Below, piece by piece: positions 1-8,311 of a stretch of DNA of 64,000 bases. The notes beneath the pieces were generated by a model. It was not told the origin of the DNA, made no database searches, and was given only the letters and a program-made list of their open reading frames with translations. The translations under genes were made by a program, and so were the position numbers. Numbering within the stretch: position 1 is the first letter of the stretch; the number at the start of each line of letters is the position of its first letter. The DNA is from Streptomyces sp. YPW6 (GTDB lineage: Bacteria > Actinomycetota > Actinomycetes > Streptomycetales > Streptomycetaceae), in assembly GCF_018866325.1 (NCBI RefSeq), contig NZ_CP076457.1, forward strand, positions 1,364,001-1,428,000, in the 5' to 3' direction.

Positions 1-1
1 G

Positions 2-382
2 ACCGCCCTGAGGCCCGGGGGCGTCCCGGTCTTCGCGCCCAGGGAGATGCCGCACGACTCCGCGCGCAGGCTGTTCGGCATGGGTCTGATGACGAACCTG
101 CTCAATCCGAAGATCGCCATCATGTACCTCTCCCTCATCCCGCAGTTCATCAGCCTGGAGGCGGGAGACGTGCTCCTCCAGGGCTTTCTGCTGGGATCGG
201 TCCAGATCGTGGTGGCCCTCACCGTCAACCTGGGCATCGTCCTCGCGGCGGGCAGCATCGCCGTCTTCCTCGCCCGGCGCCCTTCCTGGCTCCGCGCCCA
301 GCGCTGTCTGATGGGGACCGCTCTGGGCCTGCTCGCCGTGTCGGTCGCGACGGACACCTCGGCGCCCGCGGCCTCGGGCTGA
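2..382 (+). CDS. LysE family amino-acid/metabolite exporter, C-terminal part
   Basis: The reading frame is open from the first bases of the window, so this is the C-terminal part of a gene that begins upstream. After a short cytoplasmic stretch it reads GMGLMTNLLNPKIAIMYL, the conserved motif found in the middle of LysE/RhtB exporters just before a membrane helix. Two further hydrophobic segments follow (roughly SVQIVVALTVNLGIVLAAG and the last LGLLAVSVA). LysE proteins are inner-membrane exporters of amino acids or related metabolites; the substrate cannot be read from this fragment. An internal ATG at 47 is not the true start because the LysE motif continues upstream in frame. Confidence 0.8.
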   Translation, partial: TALRPGGVPVFAPREMPHDSARRLFGMGLMTNLLNPKIAIMYLSLIPQFISLEAGDVLLQGFLLGSVQIVVALTVNLGIVLAAGSIAVFLARRPSWLRAQRCLMGTALGLLAVSVATDTSAPAASG

Positions 383-485
383 ACGACCGTCCCGGGCGGG
401 CGACCGTCCGCCGCCGCAGTCCCGCCCGCTGCGAGAGGTCCGCCCGGGGCCGGGGAGTGCCCCGGGGCCGGGGACGCTCCGGAGC

Positions 486-1544
486 TCAGAGCATGATGAG
501 CAGGCGCGTATCGGCCTTGAGCTTCCGGTTCACCGAACGGCTCTGGACGTACACCTCCAGCTTGGGGTTGTTGCCCGCCTTCACCGAGACGGTCCCGCGC
601 ACTCCGGCGCCGAACAGGAGGTTGCGCGCCGCCTCGCCCGCGTAGGCGCGGTCGGTGTCCTTCTCGACGACGATGACCTCCTTGTCGGGCTGCACCTGGA
701 CGCGGGATCCCAACTGGTAGTAGCAGGAACCGCGTTCGTAGGTGACGCCCGGGTGCGAGTCGACGAAGGCGCGGATCTCCGTCTCCTGGTCGACCTTCAG
801 CAGCCGGTACTTGTCGGCGGGGACCGGTTCGAGGGTGGCCCGCACGTCGTCCACGGATATGTCCTGGCCGACGGCGAACAGGTTCTTCGTGCCGCGCACG
901 CCCTGTTCGCGGCCGCGCAGGAAGCTGGTGGCGGCGGCGCGCACGGTGCCGATCGCGTCCTCGACGCCCTTCTGGGAGTCCGCGTCCCAGATCGCGATGT
1001 TGCCCGCCGGGAAGCCGTAGTTCTGCGCGGTGCGCTTGGCCAGGGAGTTCGGCACGAGGATCGCGGAGGTCCAGTGCCCCGGGAGCCCGCTCATCTTCGC
1101 GGTGATCCGGTCGAGCCAGGGGCCGAGGATGGTCATGTCGCCGTCGTGGCGGCGGTCGCCGCCGGAGGCGTTCTCCTCGCCGTCCGTCACCACGATCTGG
1201 AGGAAGCTGTGCTCTCCGTACTCCTCCCAGATGTGGTCCAGGTCGTCCAGGGACTTCAGCGAGGCCTCGATCAGAGCCGTGGCGCCGTTGTTCACCTTGT
1301 ACAGCCCGCGCATCGACGGGAGGTGCTTCACATCCATGTCCCAGACCAGGTTCTCCACCCGGTGGTCGAAGGAGTAGAGGCTGATCCGGGTCTCGTGGCC
1401 GAGGCTGTCCGACTCGGCCTTCAGCCCCGCCACGAACTCGTCGACGACGCGGATCAGCTGGTGCTGGTGCTGGTACATCGAACCGGAGGCGTCCACGACC
1501 AGAGCGACGTGATTCACCTTGTGCTGGATCCTGTTGGCGGACAT
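486..1544 (-). CDS. von Willebrand factor A (VWA) domain protein
   Basis: A 352-residue protein. The start at 1544 is chosen because the frame further upstream is low-complexity shadow sequence, and a GGGAG ribosome site lies just before this ATG. Residues 10-200 form a VWA domain with the MIDAS motif DASGSM near residue 18, so it should bind a divalent metal; a second acidic patch VVTDGEEN supports this. The C-terminal 120 residues contain a region typical of tellurite-resistance/TerY-like VWA proteins (KVDQETEIRAF, then a beta-rich tail). No signal peptide or membrane segment is seen, so it is probably cytoplasmic. Its function is unknown. It runs convergent to LysE and shares no operon with the collagenase. 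Confidence 0.8.
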   Translation of the reverse strand: MSANRIQHKVNHVALVVDASGSMYQHQHQLIRVVDEFVAGLKAESDSLGHETRISLYSFDHRVENLVWDMDVKHLPSMRGLYKVNNGATALIEASLKSLDDLDHIWEEYGEHSFLQIVVTDGEENASGGDRRHDGDMTILGPWLDRITAKMSGLPGHWTSAILVPNSLAKRTAQNYGFPAGNIAIWDADSQKGVEDAIGTVRAAATSFLRGREQGVRGTKNLFAVGQDISVDDVRATLEPVPADKYRLLKVDQETEIRAFVDSHPGVTYERGSCYYQLGSRVQVQPDKEVIVVEKDTDRAYAGEAARNLLFGAGVRGTVSVKAGNNPKLEVYVQSRSVNRKLKADTRLLIML

Positions 1545-1629
1545 GGCTGTGCTCCCTCTCCGGTGTTCCCCGAACCCCCCGGGGGTTCCCCGGGCGACGT
1601 CTTCGACTCTATGGGGAGGCACTGACAGC

Positions 1630-1658
1630 GGGGCCGGGCGCGCGTGGCGCCCGGCCCC
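1630..1658 (-). terminator. terminator hairpin of the collagenase gene
   Basis: Perfect 12-bp inverted repeat GGGGCCGGGCGC (1630-1641) and GCGCCCGGCCCC (1647-1658) with a 5-nt loop, directly downstream of the collagenase stop codon at 1682. There is no U-tract, which is usual for Streptomyces. Confidence 0.65.
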
Positions 1659-1681
1659 GGCCGGAGGGTGCGGTGGGCGGA

Positions 1682-4006
1682 TCAGTAGGCGGTCGTGAGC
1701 GTGGCTCCGGCGAAGGTGCTCGCCGCGTGCAGGCTGATGTAGTTGGCGCCGGCGGGCGGGTCGGTGACGGTCAGGGTGTGGGTGTTGCCCGGACCGGTGT
1801 CGCGGCTGGTGTGGGAGGCGGTGGTGGCCCAGCCGGTGCCGCTGTAGTAGAGGTCCGCGTCGCCGGTGCCGCCGCTGACGGTGATCTTCAGCTGTTCGGT
1901 GCCGGCCGGTATGTAGAGGTAGTGGTAGGCGTAGTTGCCGGTGGTGGCGGTCAGGCCGCTGCGCCGGCAGTTCTCGCCCAGGACACGGGTGTCGGGGTCG
2001 GTGCACTCGGAGACGGGGGTGGTGGAGCCGTCGCCGCAGTCACCGGCCGCGCACCCCGCCAGCCAGGTCCGGAAGTCGCTGTCGTACCGGGTGCCGATGG
2101 TGCTGGTGAGGTGGGTCCGGGCGGCCGCCCACCGGCCGGTGCGGTAGTGGCCGAGCACCGTGTCCATGTCGGCGGGGTGCTTCTCCAGCATGTAGCGCAC
2201 GGCGAGGTAGCCCCAGCGGTACACCCGCGTGGTGCCGTGGCTGTAGTCGGTGCCGAAGAGGGTGCTCAGGGCGTAGGTGCCCTTGCCGGCCTCGGTCATC
2301 GCCGCGGTGTAGGGCTCGCCCCGGTAGTGGTAGGAGATGTACTCCGCGAAGCCCTCCACCCACCAGACGGTGGGGGTGCTCATGTTCTCCGTGAAGTCGC
2401 CGTACATGGTGAAGCGGCCGTCGAGGTAGTGCGTGTACTCGTGGTTCAGGTTCCAGATGTGGAAGTCGGGCCGCAGCCACTCCGCCTCGTAGGCGATGAA
2501 GCGGGGCTGGTTGCCCTCGGCGGAGGGGTCGCCCTCCAGGTACATGCCGCCGTTGTTGGTGTCGATCCCGTACATCGCGCCGGCGTACGTCTGGTAGTCG
2601 GCGCTGGAGTCGTAGGCGATCACCTCGATGCTGGTGTTGCGGTCGTCGGCGACCGGACCGTCATCCTTGGCGATCCGGTGGAAGAAGGCGTCCTGCTCGA
2701 TGAGGCTGGTGCAGGACGCGCTCAGTTCGGCGGACGTCATCTGCTGGGCGAGGATGCGGATGGAGGGGCTGCAGGTGTGACGGACCGGCAGGACCTCCCG
2801 CTTGAGGCGCTCCTGGAGGTCGCAGACGCCGTAGGCCGAGCAGTTGGAGCGGTCGTAGTAGTCGGCCATCTCGGCAGTGCCCACCCAGAGCGGGGCGGTG
2901 CGGCCGGTGATGGAGCTCCGGCCGAGCAGGTCGGTGACCAGGGGCCGGGCCTCGGCCCGCAGGCTCGGGTGCTGGAGGAAGCGGCCGAGCTCCCGTCCCG
3001 CGTTGGAGGTCAGGTACGCGTGGTCGCCGCCCAGCAGCGACAGGTGGTCGGCGGCGAAGCGGTGCAGGGAGTCGAGGACGGCCGGGTCCGCCTCGACGGC
3101 GCTGACGAACTCCGGCACCTGGTGGCCCCGGAAGGTCACCGTGTACACGCCGTTGACCGCGGCGAGCATCCGTGAGAAGTCGTTCCAGGAGGAGTCGTAG
3201 GCCGCCAGCATCCGCTTGACGACGTGCAGATAGCGGGCGTTCTCCTGGGCGCTGTCGATCAGGATGACCGCCTCGGACAGCGTTTCGCCGTTCTCGTCGG
3301 TGACGTCGCGCGACCGGGGGCTCGCGAAGAAGCTGTCGAGACCTGAGCGGATGGCGGTCCGCAGGGCGCTGCCGTACGGGCCGACGGCGTCCGGGTTGTA
3401 CCACTGCACGTAGTACCCGGCCCGGAGGTAGAGCACGAGCTGCGGGGTGCCGGTGCTCCCGTCGCCCGGGTAGTAGGCGGAGTTGTCGCGCAGCGCGTAC
3501 GCCACCGTGGCCATCTGGGCCTCACGGAAGGCCAGTCGGGCGTCGTTGCCGGTGAGACCGAACAGCGTGTTCACGCAGTCGGGGGTGGACGCCTTGATCC
3601 GGCGTACCAGTTCGGCGCCGGTGCGGCCGGTGAAGTCGGCCGGGTCGCACGCGGCGGCCGCCTGGGCCGAGGGCTTCCGGACGGTGTCCTGCCGCTTCGG
3701 GGCTTCCTGGTCGCCGTACGCCTCCCTGAGGGCGGACTTGTCGGCGCTCAGCGGGGGGAGCTGGGACACCGATAGCCGCCCCTCGGCCCGGTGACCGGTG
3801 TCCGGTGCGGAGGACTGCTGCGCCTGCGGCGCGGGGTCGGCCGGTCCGGCGGGGCGGACCGGTTGCGACGCGTTCGATGCCGTGGCGGCCGAAGGGGAGT
3901 CCGGCTGCGCCTGGGCCGGCTGCGCGAGCAGCGCGACGCCCATCGCCCCGGCCAGAGCCAGCGGCAGAACGGCACCCACACCTCGGCGGACGAGTGTGGT
4001 TCTCAC
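1682..4006 (-). CDS. secreted M9 family collagenase
   Basis: A 774-residue secreted metalloprotease of the microbial collagenase family (M9). The GTG at 4006 is preferred over upstream in-frame starts: a GGGAGG ribosome site precedes it, and translation then begins with a Sec signal peptide (VRTTLVRRGVGAV, a hydrophobic core, cleavage after AQPAQA). An N-terminal M9 domain lies at about residues 95-340, and the catalytic domain holds the zinc motif HEYTH followed by YLDGRF and a downstream glutamate region (VEGFAEYISY). The last 85 residues form a bacterial pre-peptidase C-terminal (PPC) domain, as in other collagenases. It is expected to cleave collagen into Pro/Hyp-rich peptides outside the cell. 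The adjacent peptide importer, Xaa-Pro aminopeptidase and hydroxyproline genes fit that role. Confidence 0.93.
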   Translation of the reverse strand: MRTTLVRRGVGAVLPLALAGAMGVALLAQPAQAQPDSPSAATASNASQPVRPAGPADPAPQAQQSSAPDTGHRAEGRLSVSQLPPLSADKSALREAYGDQEAPKRQDTVRKPSAQAAAACDPADFTGRTGAELVRRIKASTPDCVNTLFGLTGNDARLAFREAQMATVAYALRDNSAYYPGDGSTGTPQLVLYLRAGYYVQWYNPDAVGPYGSALRTAIRSGLDSFFASPRSRDVTDENGETLSEAVILIDSAQENARYLHVVKRMLAAYDSSWNDFSRMLAAVNGVYTVTFRGHQVPEFVSAVEADPAVLDSLHRFAADHLSLLGGDHAYLTSNAGRELGRFLQHPSLRAEARPLVTDLLGRSSITGRTAPLWVGTAEMADYYDRSNCSAYGVCDLQERLKREVLPVRHTCSPSIRILAQQMTSAELSASCTSLIEQDAFFHRIAKDDGPVADDRNTSIEVIAYDSSADYQTYAGAMYGIDTNNGGMYLEGDPSAEGNQPRFIAYEAEWLRPDFHIWNLNHEYTHYLDGRFTMYGDFTENMSTPTVWWVEGFAEYISYHYRGEPYTAAMTEAGKGTYALSTLFGTDYSHGTTRVYRWGYLAVRYMLEKHPADMDTVLGHYRTGRWAAARTHLTSTIGTRYDSDFRTWLAGCAAGDCGDGSTTPVSECTDPDTRVLGENCRRSGLTATTGNYAYHYLYIPAGTEQLKITVSGGTGDADLYYSGTGWATTASHTSRDTGPGNTHTLTVTDPPAGANYISLHAASTFAGATLTTAY

Positions 4007-4143
4007 GTTGTTTTCCTCCCATGAGGGATCGGGGCACGCGTTCGCGTGACCGATGGGATGACCAGGGCGCGGCTCGGGGATGGCGTCATGCCGTGCTGTC
4101 GGCCGGGCGAGTGGGGTCGACGCCCGAACTCGGCATGTCCACG

Positions 4144-4170
4144 ACCTGTGACATGTACCATGGCACAGGT
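4144..4170. promoter_or_regulatory. putative GntR operator upstream of the collagenase
   Basis: Inverted repeat ACCTGTG (4144-4150), 13-nt spacer, CACAGGT (4164-4170). The left arm runs into TGTGACAT (4147-4154), the motif also present in front of the importer/peptidase genes, the GntR gene and the divergent catabolic operons. It lies about 140 bp upstream of the collagenase GTG and past the end of the importer operon, so the collagenase is its likely target. Binding by the GntR protein at 19920-20630 is inferred. Confidence 0.5.
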
Positions 4171-4214
4171 CACACATCACAAGGAAGACCCGTGGCCGGA
4201 AATCCGCTGCCCCT

Positions 4215-5249
4215 TCAGCCCGTCTCGGGGAAATGGCACGCGGCGGTGCGCGCGCCCGAGCCCACGACACGGAGCAACGGCCGCTCGGTGCGGCAGACCG
4301 CCTGTGCCTTGGGGCAGCGCGGGTGGAAGCCGCAGCCGCTGGGCGGTGCGGCGGGGCTCGGCGGGTCGCCCAGCAGGAGAATCCGCTCGCGGCGGCGCTC
4401 GGCCGCCGGATCGGGCAGCGGAACCGCCGACAGCAGCGCCCGCGTATAGGGGTGCGCGGGTTCGTCGTACAGCTCACGCTTGTCGCCGATCTCGACGACG
4501 CGGCCCAGGTACATCACCGCCACCCGGTCGCACACCCGCTTCACGACGGACAGGTCGTGGGCGATGAAGAGGAACGACACCCCCAGCTCCGCCCCCAGAC
4601 GGCCCATCAGATGGACGACCTGAGCCTGTACGGACACGTCGAGCGCGGAGACCGGCTCGTCGGCGACGATCAGGCGGGGGCCGGTCGCCAGGGCGCGGGC
4701 GATGCCGATCCGCTGGGCCTGCCCGCCGGAGAACTGGTACGGGTGCCGGTCGAGGTGCTCCGCGCGCAGGCCCACCAGGTCGAGCAGTTCGGCGGCCCGC
4801 TCCCGGGCGGCCGGGGCGGTGGCTCCCTGCACCAACAGGGGTTCGGCGATGATCCGGGCGACGGTCCGCCGCGGGTTCAGGGAGGCGTGGGGATCCTGGA
4901 AGATGATCTGGAGCCGCCGCCGGACGGGCCGTAGCGCGCGCGGGGACAGGTGGGTGATGTCGCGCCCCTCGAACTCGACGGTCCCGGACGTGGGTTCCAG
5001 CAGCCGGACCAGCATCCGGCCCGTCGTCGACTTGCCGCAGCCCGACTCCCCGACCAGGCCGAGGGTCTCCCCCGCGGCGAGCTCCAGATCGACGCCGTCC
5101 ACCGCGCGGACGGGCGCGGCGGCACGGCCCAGGACGCGGCGGCCGGGGAACGTCTTCACCAGCCCGCGTACGGACAGCAGGGGCGGCGCCCCGCCGATCC
5201 CGGACGAACGGATCGGCGAGGGAGAGCAGTTGGAGTGCGGGGCATTCAT
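4215..5249 (-). CDS. peptide ABC transporter ATP-binding protein (DppF/OppF type)
   Basis: A 344-residue ATPase, last gene of the peptide-importer operon. The ATG at 5249 overlaps the stop of the preceding ATPase gene (ATGA) and removes a long low-complexity extension. Visible motifs are Walker A GESGCGKST, signature FSGGQAQR, Walker B IVADEPVSALD and the switch histidine in FIAHDLSVV. The C-terminus has the oligopeptide/dipeptide extension (GCGFHPRCP...C) found only in peptide/nickel importers. With the 5246-6334 ATPase it should form the heterodimeric motor. Context with a collagenase and hydroxyproline genes suggests import of Pro/Hyp peptides. Confidence 0.92.
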   Translation of the reverse strand: MNAPHSNCSPSPIRSSGIGGAPPLLSVRGLVKTFPGRRVLGRAAAPVRAVDGVDLELAAGETLGLVGESGCGKSTTGRMLVRLLEPTSGTVEFEGRDITHLSPRALRPVRRRLQIIFQDPHASLNPRRTVARIIAEPLLVQGATAPAARERAAELLDLVGLRAEHLDRHPYQFSGGQAQRIGIARALATGPRLIVADEPVSALDVSVQAQVVHLMGRLGAELGVSFLFIAHDLSVVKRVCDRVAVMYLGRVVEIGDKRELYDEPAHPYTRALLSAVPLPDPAAERRRERILLLGDPPSPAAPPSGCGFHPRCPKAQAVCRTERPLLRVVGSGARTAACHFPETG

Positions 5250-6334
5250 CGGGCCTCCTCGGGCGGTACGGGGGCGCCGCCGGGCGGACCGGGGTGCGGG
5301 GCGGCCGGCAGGGGCAGGTGGCAGGCGACCAGCCGGCCGTCGCCGGGTACGCCCCGGGGCCGGGGGCTCTCCCCCGCGCAACGGGCCCGCTCCGGGGCGG
5401 TGGCGGCGGCGGCCCGGGGGCAGCGCGGGACGAAGGGGCAGCCGGTCCGCGGCTCGGCCGGTGACGGCGGGGAGCCCGGGATGGCGCGCAGGGGTGCGTC
5501 GTCGGGGTCGTCCAGGCGGGGCAGCGAGTCCAGGAGGCCGCGGGTGTAGGGGTGGGCGGGGCTCTCGAACAACGCGTCCACCGGGGCCTGTTCGGCGGCA
5601 CGTCCGCCGTACATGACGAGCACCTCGTGGGCGACGCGCGCCACCACCCCCAGATCGTGAGTGATCATCAGGACGCCCAGTCGGCGGTCCTGCTGGAGGC
5701 GGGCGATCAGTTCGAGGATCTGGGCCTGGACGGTGACGTCGAGCGCGGTGGTCGGTTCGTCGGCGACGAGCAGGTCGGGTTCGCAGGACAGTGCCATGGC
5801 GATCACGGCGCGCTGCCGCATGCCCCCGGAGAACTGGTGCGGGTACTCCCCCGCCCGGCGGGCCGGTTCGGGGATGCCGACCTCGCCGAGCATCTCCACG
5901 GCCCGTCTGCGGGCGACGCGCCGGGCACTGCCGAAGTGGTGGCGGTGGGCCTCCGCGATCTGTTCGCCGACCGTGTACGCGGGATGCAGCGCGGACAGCG
6001 GGTCCTGGAAGACCATCGCCATCCGGCGTCCGCGCAGCCGGCCGAGCCGGCGGTCGGTCAGGCCGATGAGTTCCTGTCCGGCGAGGGTGACCGATCCGCT
6101 CACCCGGGCCCGGCGGTGCAGGCCCATCACGGCGAGGGAGGTGACCGACTTGCCGGAGCCGGACTCGCCGACCAGCCCCAGGGTGCGGCCGGCCGCCACG
6201 GTGAAGGAGACCCCGTCGACGGCCTGGACGGCTCCGGCCGGGGTGTCGAAGGCGACCCGCAGGTCCTCGACGCGCAGCAGGGGGTGGTCCGGCGCGGTGC
6301 TGGAGCCGGGCGGCACGGTGGTGGTGGGCGGCAC
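5246..6334 (-). CDS. peptide ABC transporter ATP-binding protein (DppD/OppD type)
   Basis: A 362-residue ATPase. The GTG at 6334 was chosen because it lies just past the stop of the upstream permease gene, while the longer frame reads through that permease's coding region. Walker A is GESGSGKSV, the signature is FSGGMRQR, Walker B is VADEPTTALD, and the H-loop sits in MITHDLGVV. The C-terminus carries the peptide-importer extension (RTGCPFVPRCPRA). It pairs with the DppF-like protein, whose start codon overlaps its stop codon, which implies translational coupling. Confidence 0.92.
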   Translation of the reverse strand: MPPTTTVPPGSSTAPDHPLLRVEDLRVAFDTPAGAVQAVDGVSFTVAAGRTLGLVGESGSGKSVTSLAVMGLHRRARVSGSVTLAGQELIGLTDRRLGRLRGRRMAMVFQDPLSALHPAYTVGEQIAEAHRHHFGSARRVARRRAVEMLGEVGIPEPARRAGEYPHQFSGGMRQRAVIAMALSCEPDLLVADEPTTALDVTVQAQILELIARLQQDRRLGVLMITHDLGVVARVAHEVLVMYGGRAAEQAPVDALFESPAHPYTRGLLDSLPRLDDPDDAPLRAIPGSPPSPAEPRTGCPFVPRCPRAAAATAPERARCAGESPRPRGVPGDGRLVACHLPLPAAPHPGPPGGAPVPPEEAR

Positions 6335-6336
6335 GG

Positions 6337-7323
6337 TCAGTTCCTCACCCTCGGGTCGACGACGGCGTACAGCAGATCGATGACGACGTTGGCCGCCACG
6401 ATGAAGAAGGCCGCGAGCAGCGTGACGCCGAGGACGACGGGCTGGTCGGAGCGTTGCAGGGCGTCGTAGAAGAGCCGGCCCACCCCGGGGATGCCGAAGA
6501 TGGACTCGGTGATGACCGCCCCGGCCAGCAGCGCGCCGAGGTCCATGCCGAAGAGCGTGAGCACGGGCGTCAAGGCGGAGCGCAGTCCGTGCTTGACCAC
6601 GACGGTCCGGGCGGGCAGGCCCTTGGCACGAGCGGTCCGGATGTAGGGCTGCTCCATCGTCTCGATCATCGAACTGCGGCTCTGCCGGGCGTACATGGCG
6701 GCATAGAGCAGAGCGAGGGCCACCCAGGGCAGCAACAGGTTGGCCGCCCAGGACGGCGGGTCGTCGGTGAGGGGGACGTAGGACGGATAGGGCAGCAGCC
6801 CGGTCAGCCGGACCAGCCCGTACAGGAGCATCACCGCGGTGAAGTAGACGGGCAGCGAGGCGGTGGCGACCGCGCCGACCATCAGGGTGCGGTCGAGCGG
6901 TCCGCCCTTGCGCAGGGCCGCGGTCACGCCGGCGCCCACTCCCAGTACCAGCCACAGACAGGCGGCGCCGAACGCCAGCGACACGGAGACCGGCAGCCGG
7001 TCCGTCAGCAGGTCCCACACCGGCAGGGCGTTCTCGTAGGAGTAGCCGAGGCAGGGGAAGCCGCACGGGATCGCGTGGGGGCCGCTGCCCAGCTCTCGGC
7101 CCGCGAAGATGCCGATGAGGTAGTCGCCGAACTGACGCCACAGCGGCTGGTCGAGCCCCATGAAGTGGCGTACCTCCGCCAGCCGTTCGGGGCTGCACGT
7201 CTTGCCGCAGGCCGCGGCGGCGGGGTCGGCGGGCAGCACGTGGAAGATGACGAAGGTGACGGCGCAGATGGCGAACAGGACGCCGGCGACGCCGAGCAGC
7301 CGGCGGGCCAGGTAGGCGATCAC
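6337..7323 (-). CDS. peptide ABC transporter permease (DppB/OppB type)
   Basis: A 328-residue inner-membrane permease. The GTG at 7323 overlaps the stop of the DppC-type gene (GTGA). The first helix is ARRLLGVAGVLFAICAVTFVIFH, as in DppB/OppB proteins. An extracytoplasmic loop follows that is longer than usual and carries four cysteines (CGKTC... PCGFPC), which could form disulfides. Five further hydrophobic segments and the EAA-type cytoplasmic loop (RTARAKGLPARTVVVKHGLRSAL) are present. It forms the transmembrane channel together with the DppC-type permease. Confidence 0.92.
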   Translation of the reverse strand: MIAYLARRLLGVAGVLFAICAVTFVIFHVLPADPAAAACGKTCSPERLAEVRHFMGLDQPLWRQFGDYLIGIFAGRELGSGPHAIPCGFPCLGYSYENALPVWDLLTDRLPVSVSLAFGAACLWLVLGVGAGVTAALRKGGPLDRTLMVGAVATASLPVYFTAVMLLYGLVRLTGLLPYPSYVPLTDDPPSWAANLLLPWVALALLYAAMYARQSRSSMIETMEQPYIRTARAKGLPARTVVVKHGLRSALTPVLTLFGMDLGALLAGAVITESIFGIPGVGRLFYDALQRSDQPVVLGVTLLAAFFIVAANVVIDLLYAVVDPRVRN

Positions 7324-8291
7324 GGCCGGCCTCCCTGGGGGTCGAGGATGTCGCGCAGGGCGTCGCCGAGGACCGTGAAGGCGAGCACGGCGACGAAGAG
7401 GAAGACGCTGGGGACGACGAAGTACAGGGGGTCCGTCTCGTAGTACGCGACGGCCTCGGCGATCATCTGGCCCCAGGAGGGGGTGGGCGGACGCACACCC
7501 ACCCCGAGGAAGCTGAGGGCGGCCTCGGTGCTGATCATTCCGGGGATCAGCAGGGTGGTGTACGCGATGACGGGCCCGGAGACGCTGGGCAGCACCTCCC
7601 GGGTGAGGATCCGCCAGGGGCCGCTTCCGCAGGCGCGGGCGGCCTCGACGAATTCGCGGTGGCGCAGGGAGAGTGCCTCGGCGCGCACCACGCGGGCGAT
7701 GCCGGGCCAGCCGAAGACGCCGATGACGACGGTCATCAGCACGACCCGGTTGACGTCCTGGGCCACCGACATCATCGCGATCATGAAGATGAGCGAGGGG
7801 AAGGACATGGTGAGGTCCATCAGCCGGCTCAGTACGGTGTCGACGCGGCCGCCGAAGTAGCCGGCGGCGATGCCCGCGGCGGTGCCGGTGACGACGACGA
7901 TCGCGGTGGCGGCGAAGGCGATCAGCAGGGAGACCTGGGCACCGTGGACGACGCGGGCGAACAGGTCGCGGCCGGTGACGGGCTCGACGCCGAGCCAGTG
8001 CTCGGCGCTGATGCCGCCGAGGGCGCCGCGGGGCAGGCCGCCGAGGTAGGGGTCGACGGCGTTCGCGTCGAAGGCGGTGGGCGACCAGCCGCCCAGTCGG
8101 CTGAGCAGCGGCGCGGTGAGGGCGATCAGGACCAGCAGGGCGGCGGCGGTCAGGGCGGCCCGGCTGCCGGGGTCGCCCCACAGGCGGCGCCAGGTGGTCC
8201 GGCGGCCGGTGGCGGGCAGGGCGGGTGCTCCGTCTCCGCCGGGAGCCGGGGCGCCGCCCGGTCCGGTGTCCGGGGCGTCGGCGATACGCAT
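7320..8291 (-). CDS. peptide ABC transporter permease (DppC/OppC type)
   Basis: A 323-residue permease starting at the ATG at 8291. It has a basic N-terminal tail with one helix (ALTAAALLVLIALTAPLL), typical of the OppC N-terminal domain, and then the BPD permease domain with LMDLTMSFPSLIFMIA and the EAA loop (FVEAARACGSGPWRILTREVLP) that contacts the ATPases. It follows the binding-protein gene by only 20 bp and overlaps the next permease gene, so the five transporter genes should be one transcript. Confidence 0.92.
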   Translation of the reverse strand: MRIADAPDTGPGGAPAPGGDGAPALPATGRRTTWRRLWGDPGSRAALTAAALLVLIALTAPLLSRLGGWSPTAFDANAVDPYLGGLPRGALGGISAEHWLGVEPVTGRDLFARVVHGAQVSLLIAFAATAIVVVTGTAAGIAAGYFGGRVDTVLSRLMDLTMSFPSLIFMIAMMSVAQDVNRVVLMTVVIGVFGWPGIARVVRAEALSLRHREFVEAARACGSGPWRILTREVLPSVSGPVIAYTTLLIPGMISTEAALSFLGVGVRPPTPSWGQMIAEAVAYYETDPLYFVVPSVFLFVAVLAFTVLGDALRDILDPQGGRP

Positions 8292-8311
8292 GGGAGTACG
8301 TCCCCGCCCTC

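Noticed and set aside
1673..3175. A 500-codon plus-strand frame over the collagenase
   Set aside because: It is antisense to a gene with signal peptide, zinc motif and PPC domain; the composition is almost only G, V, A and R.
4007..4477. Longer N-terminus of the collagenase
   Set aside because: The frame is open to 4477 but reads into the neighbouring ATPase gene and would bury the signal peptide.
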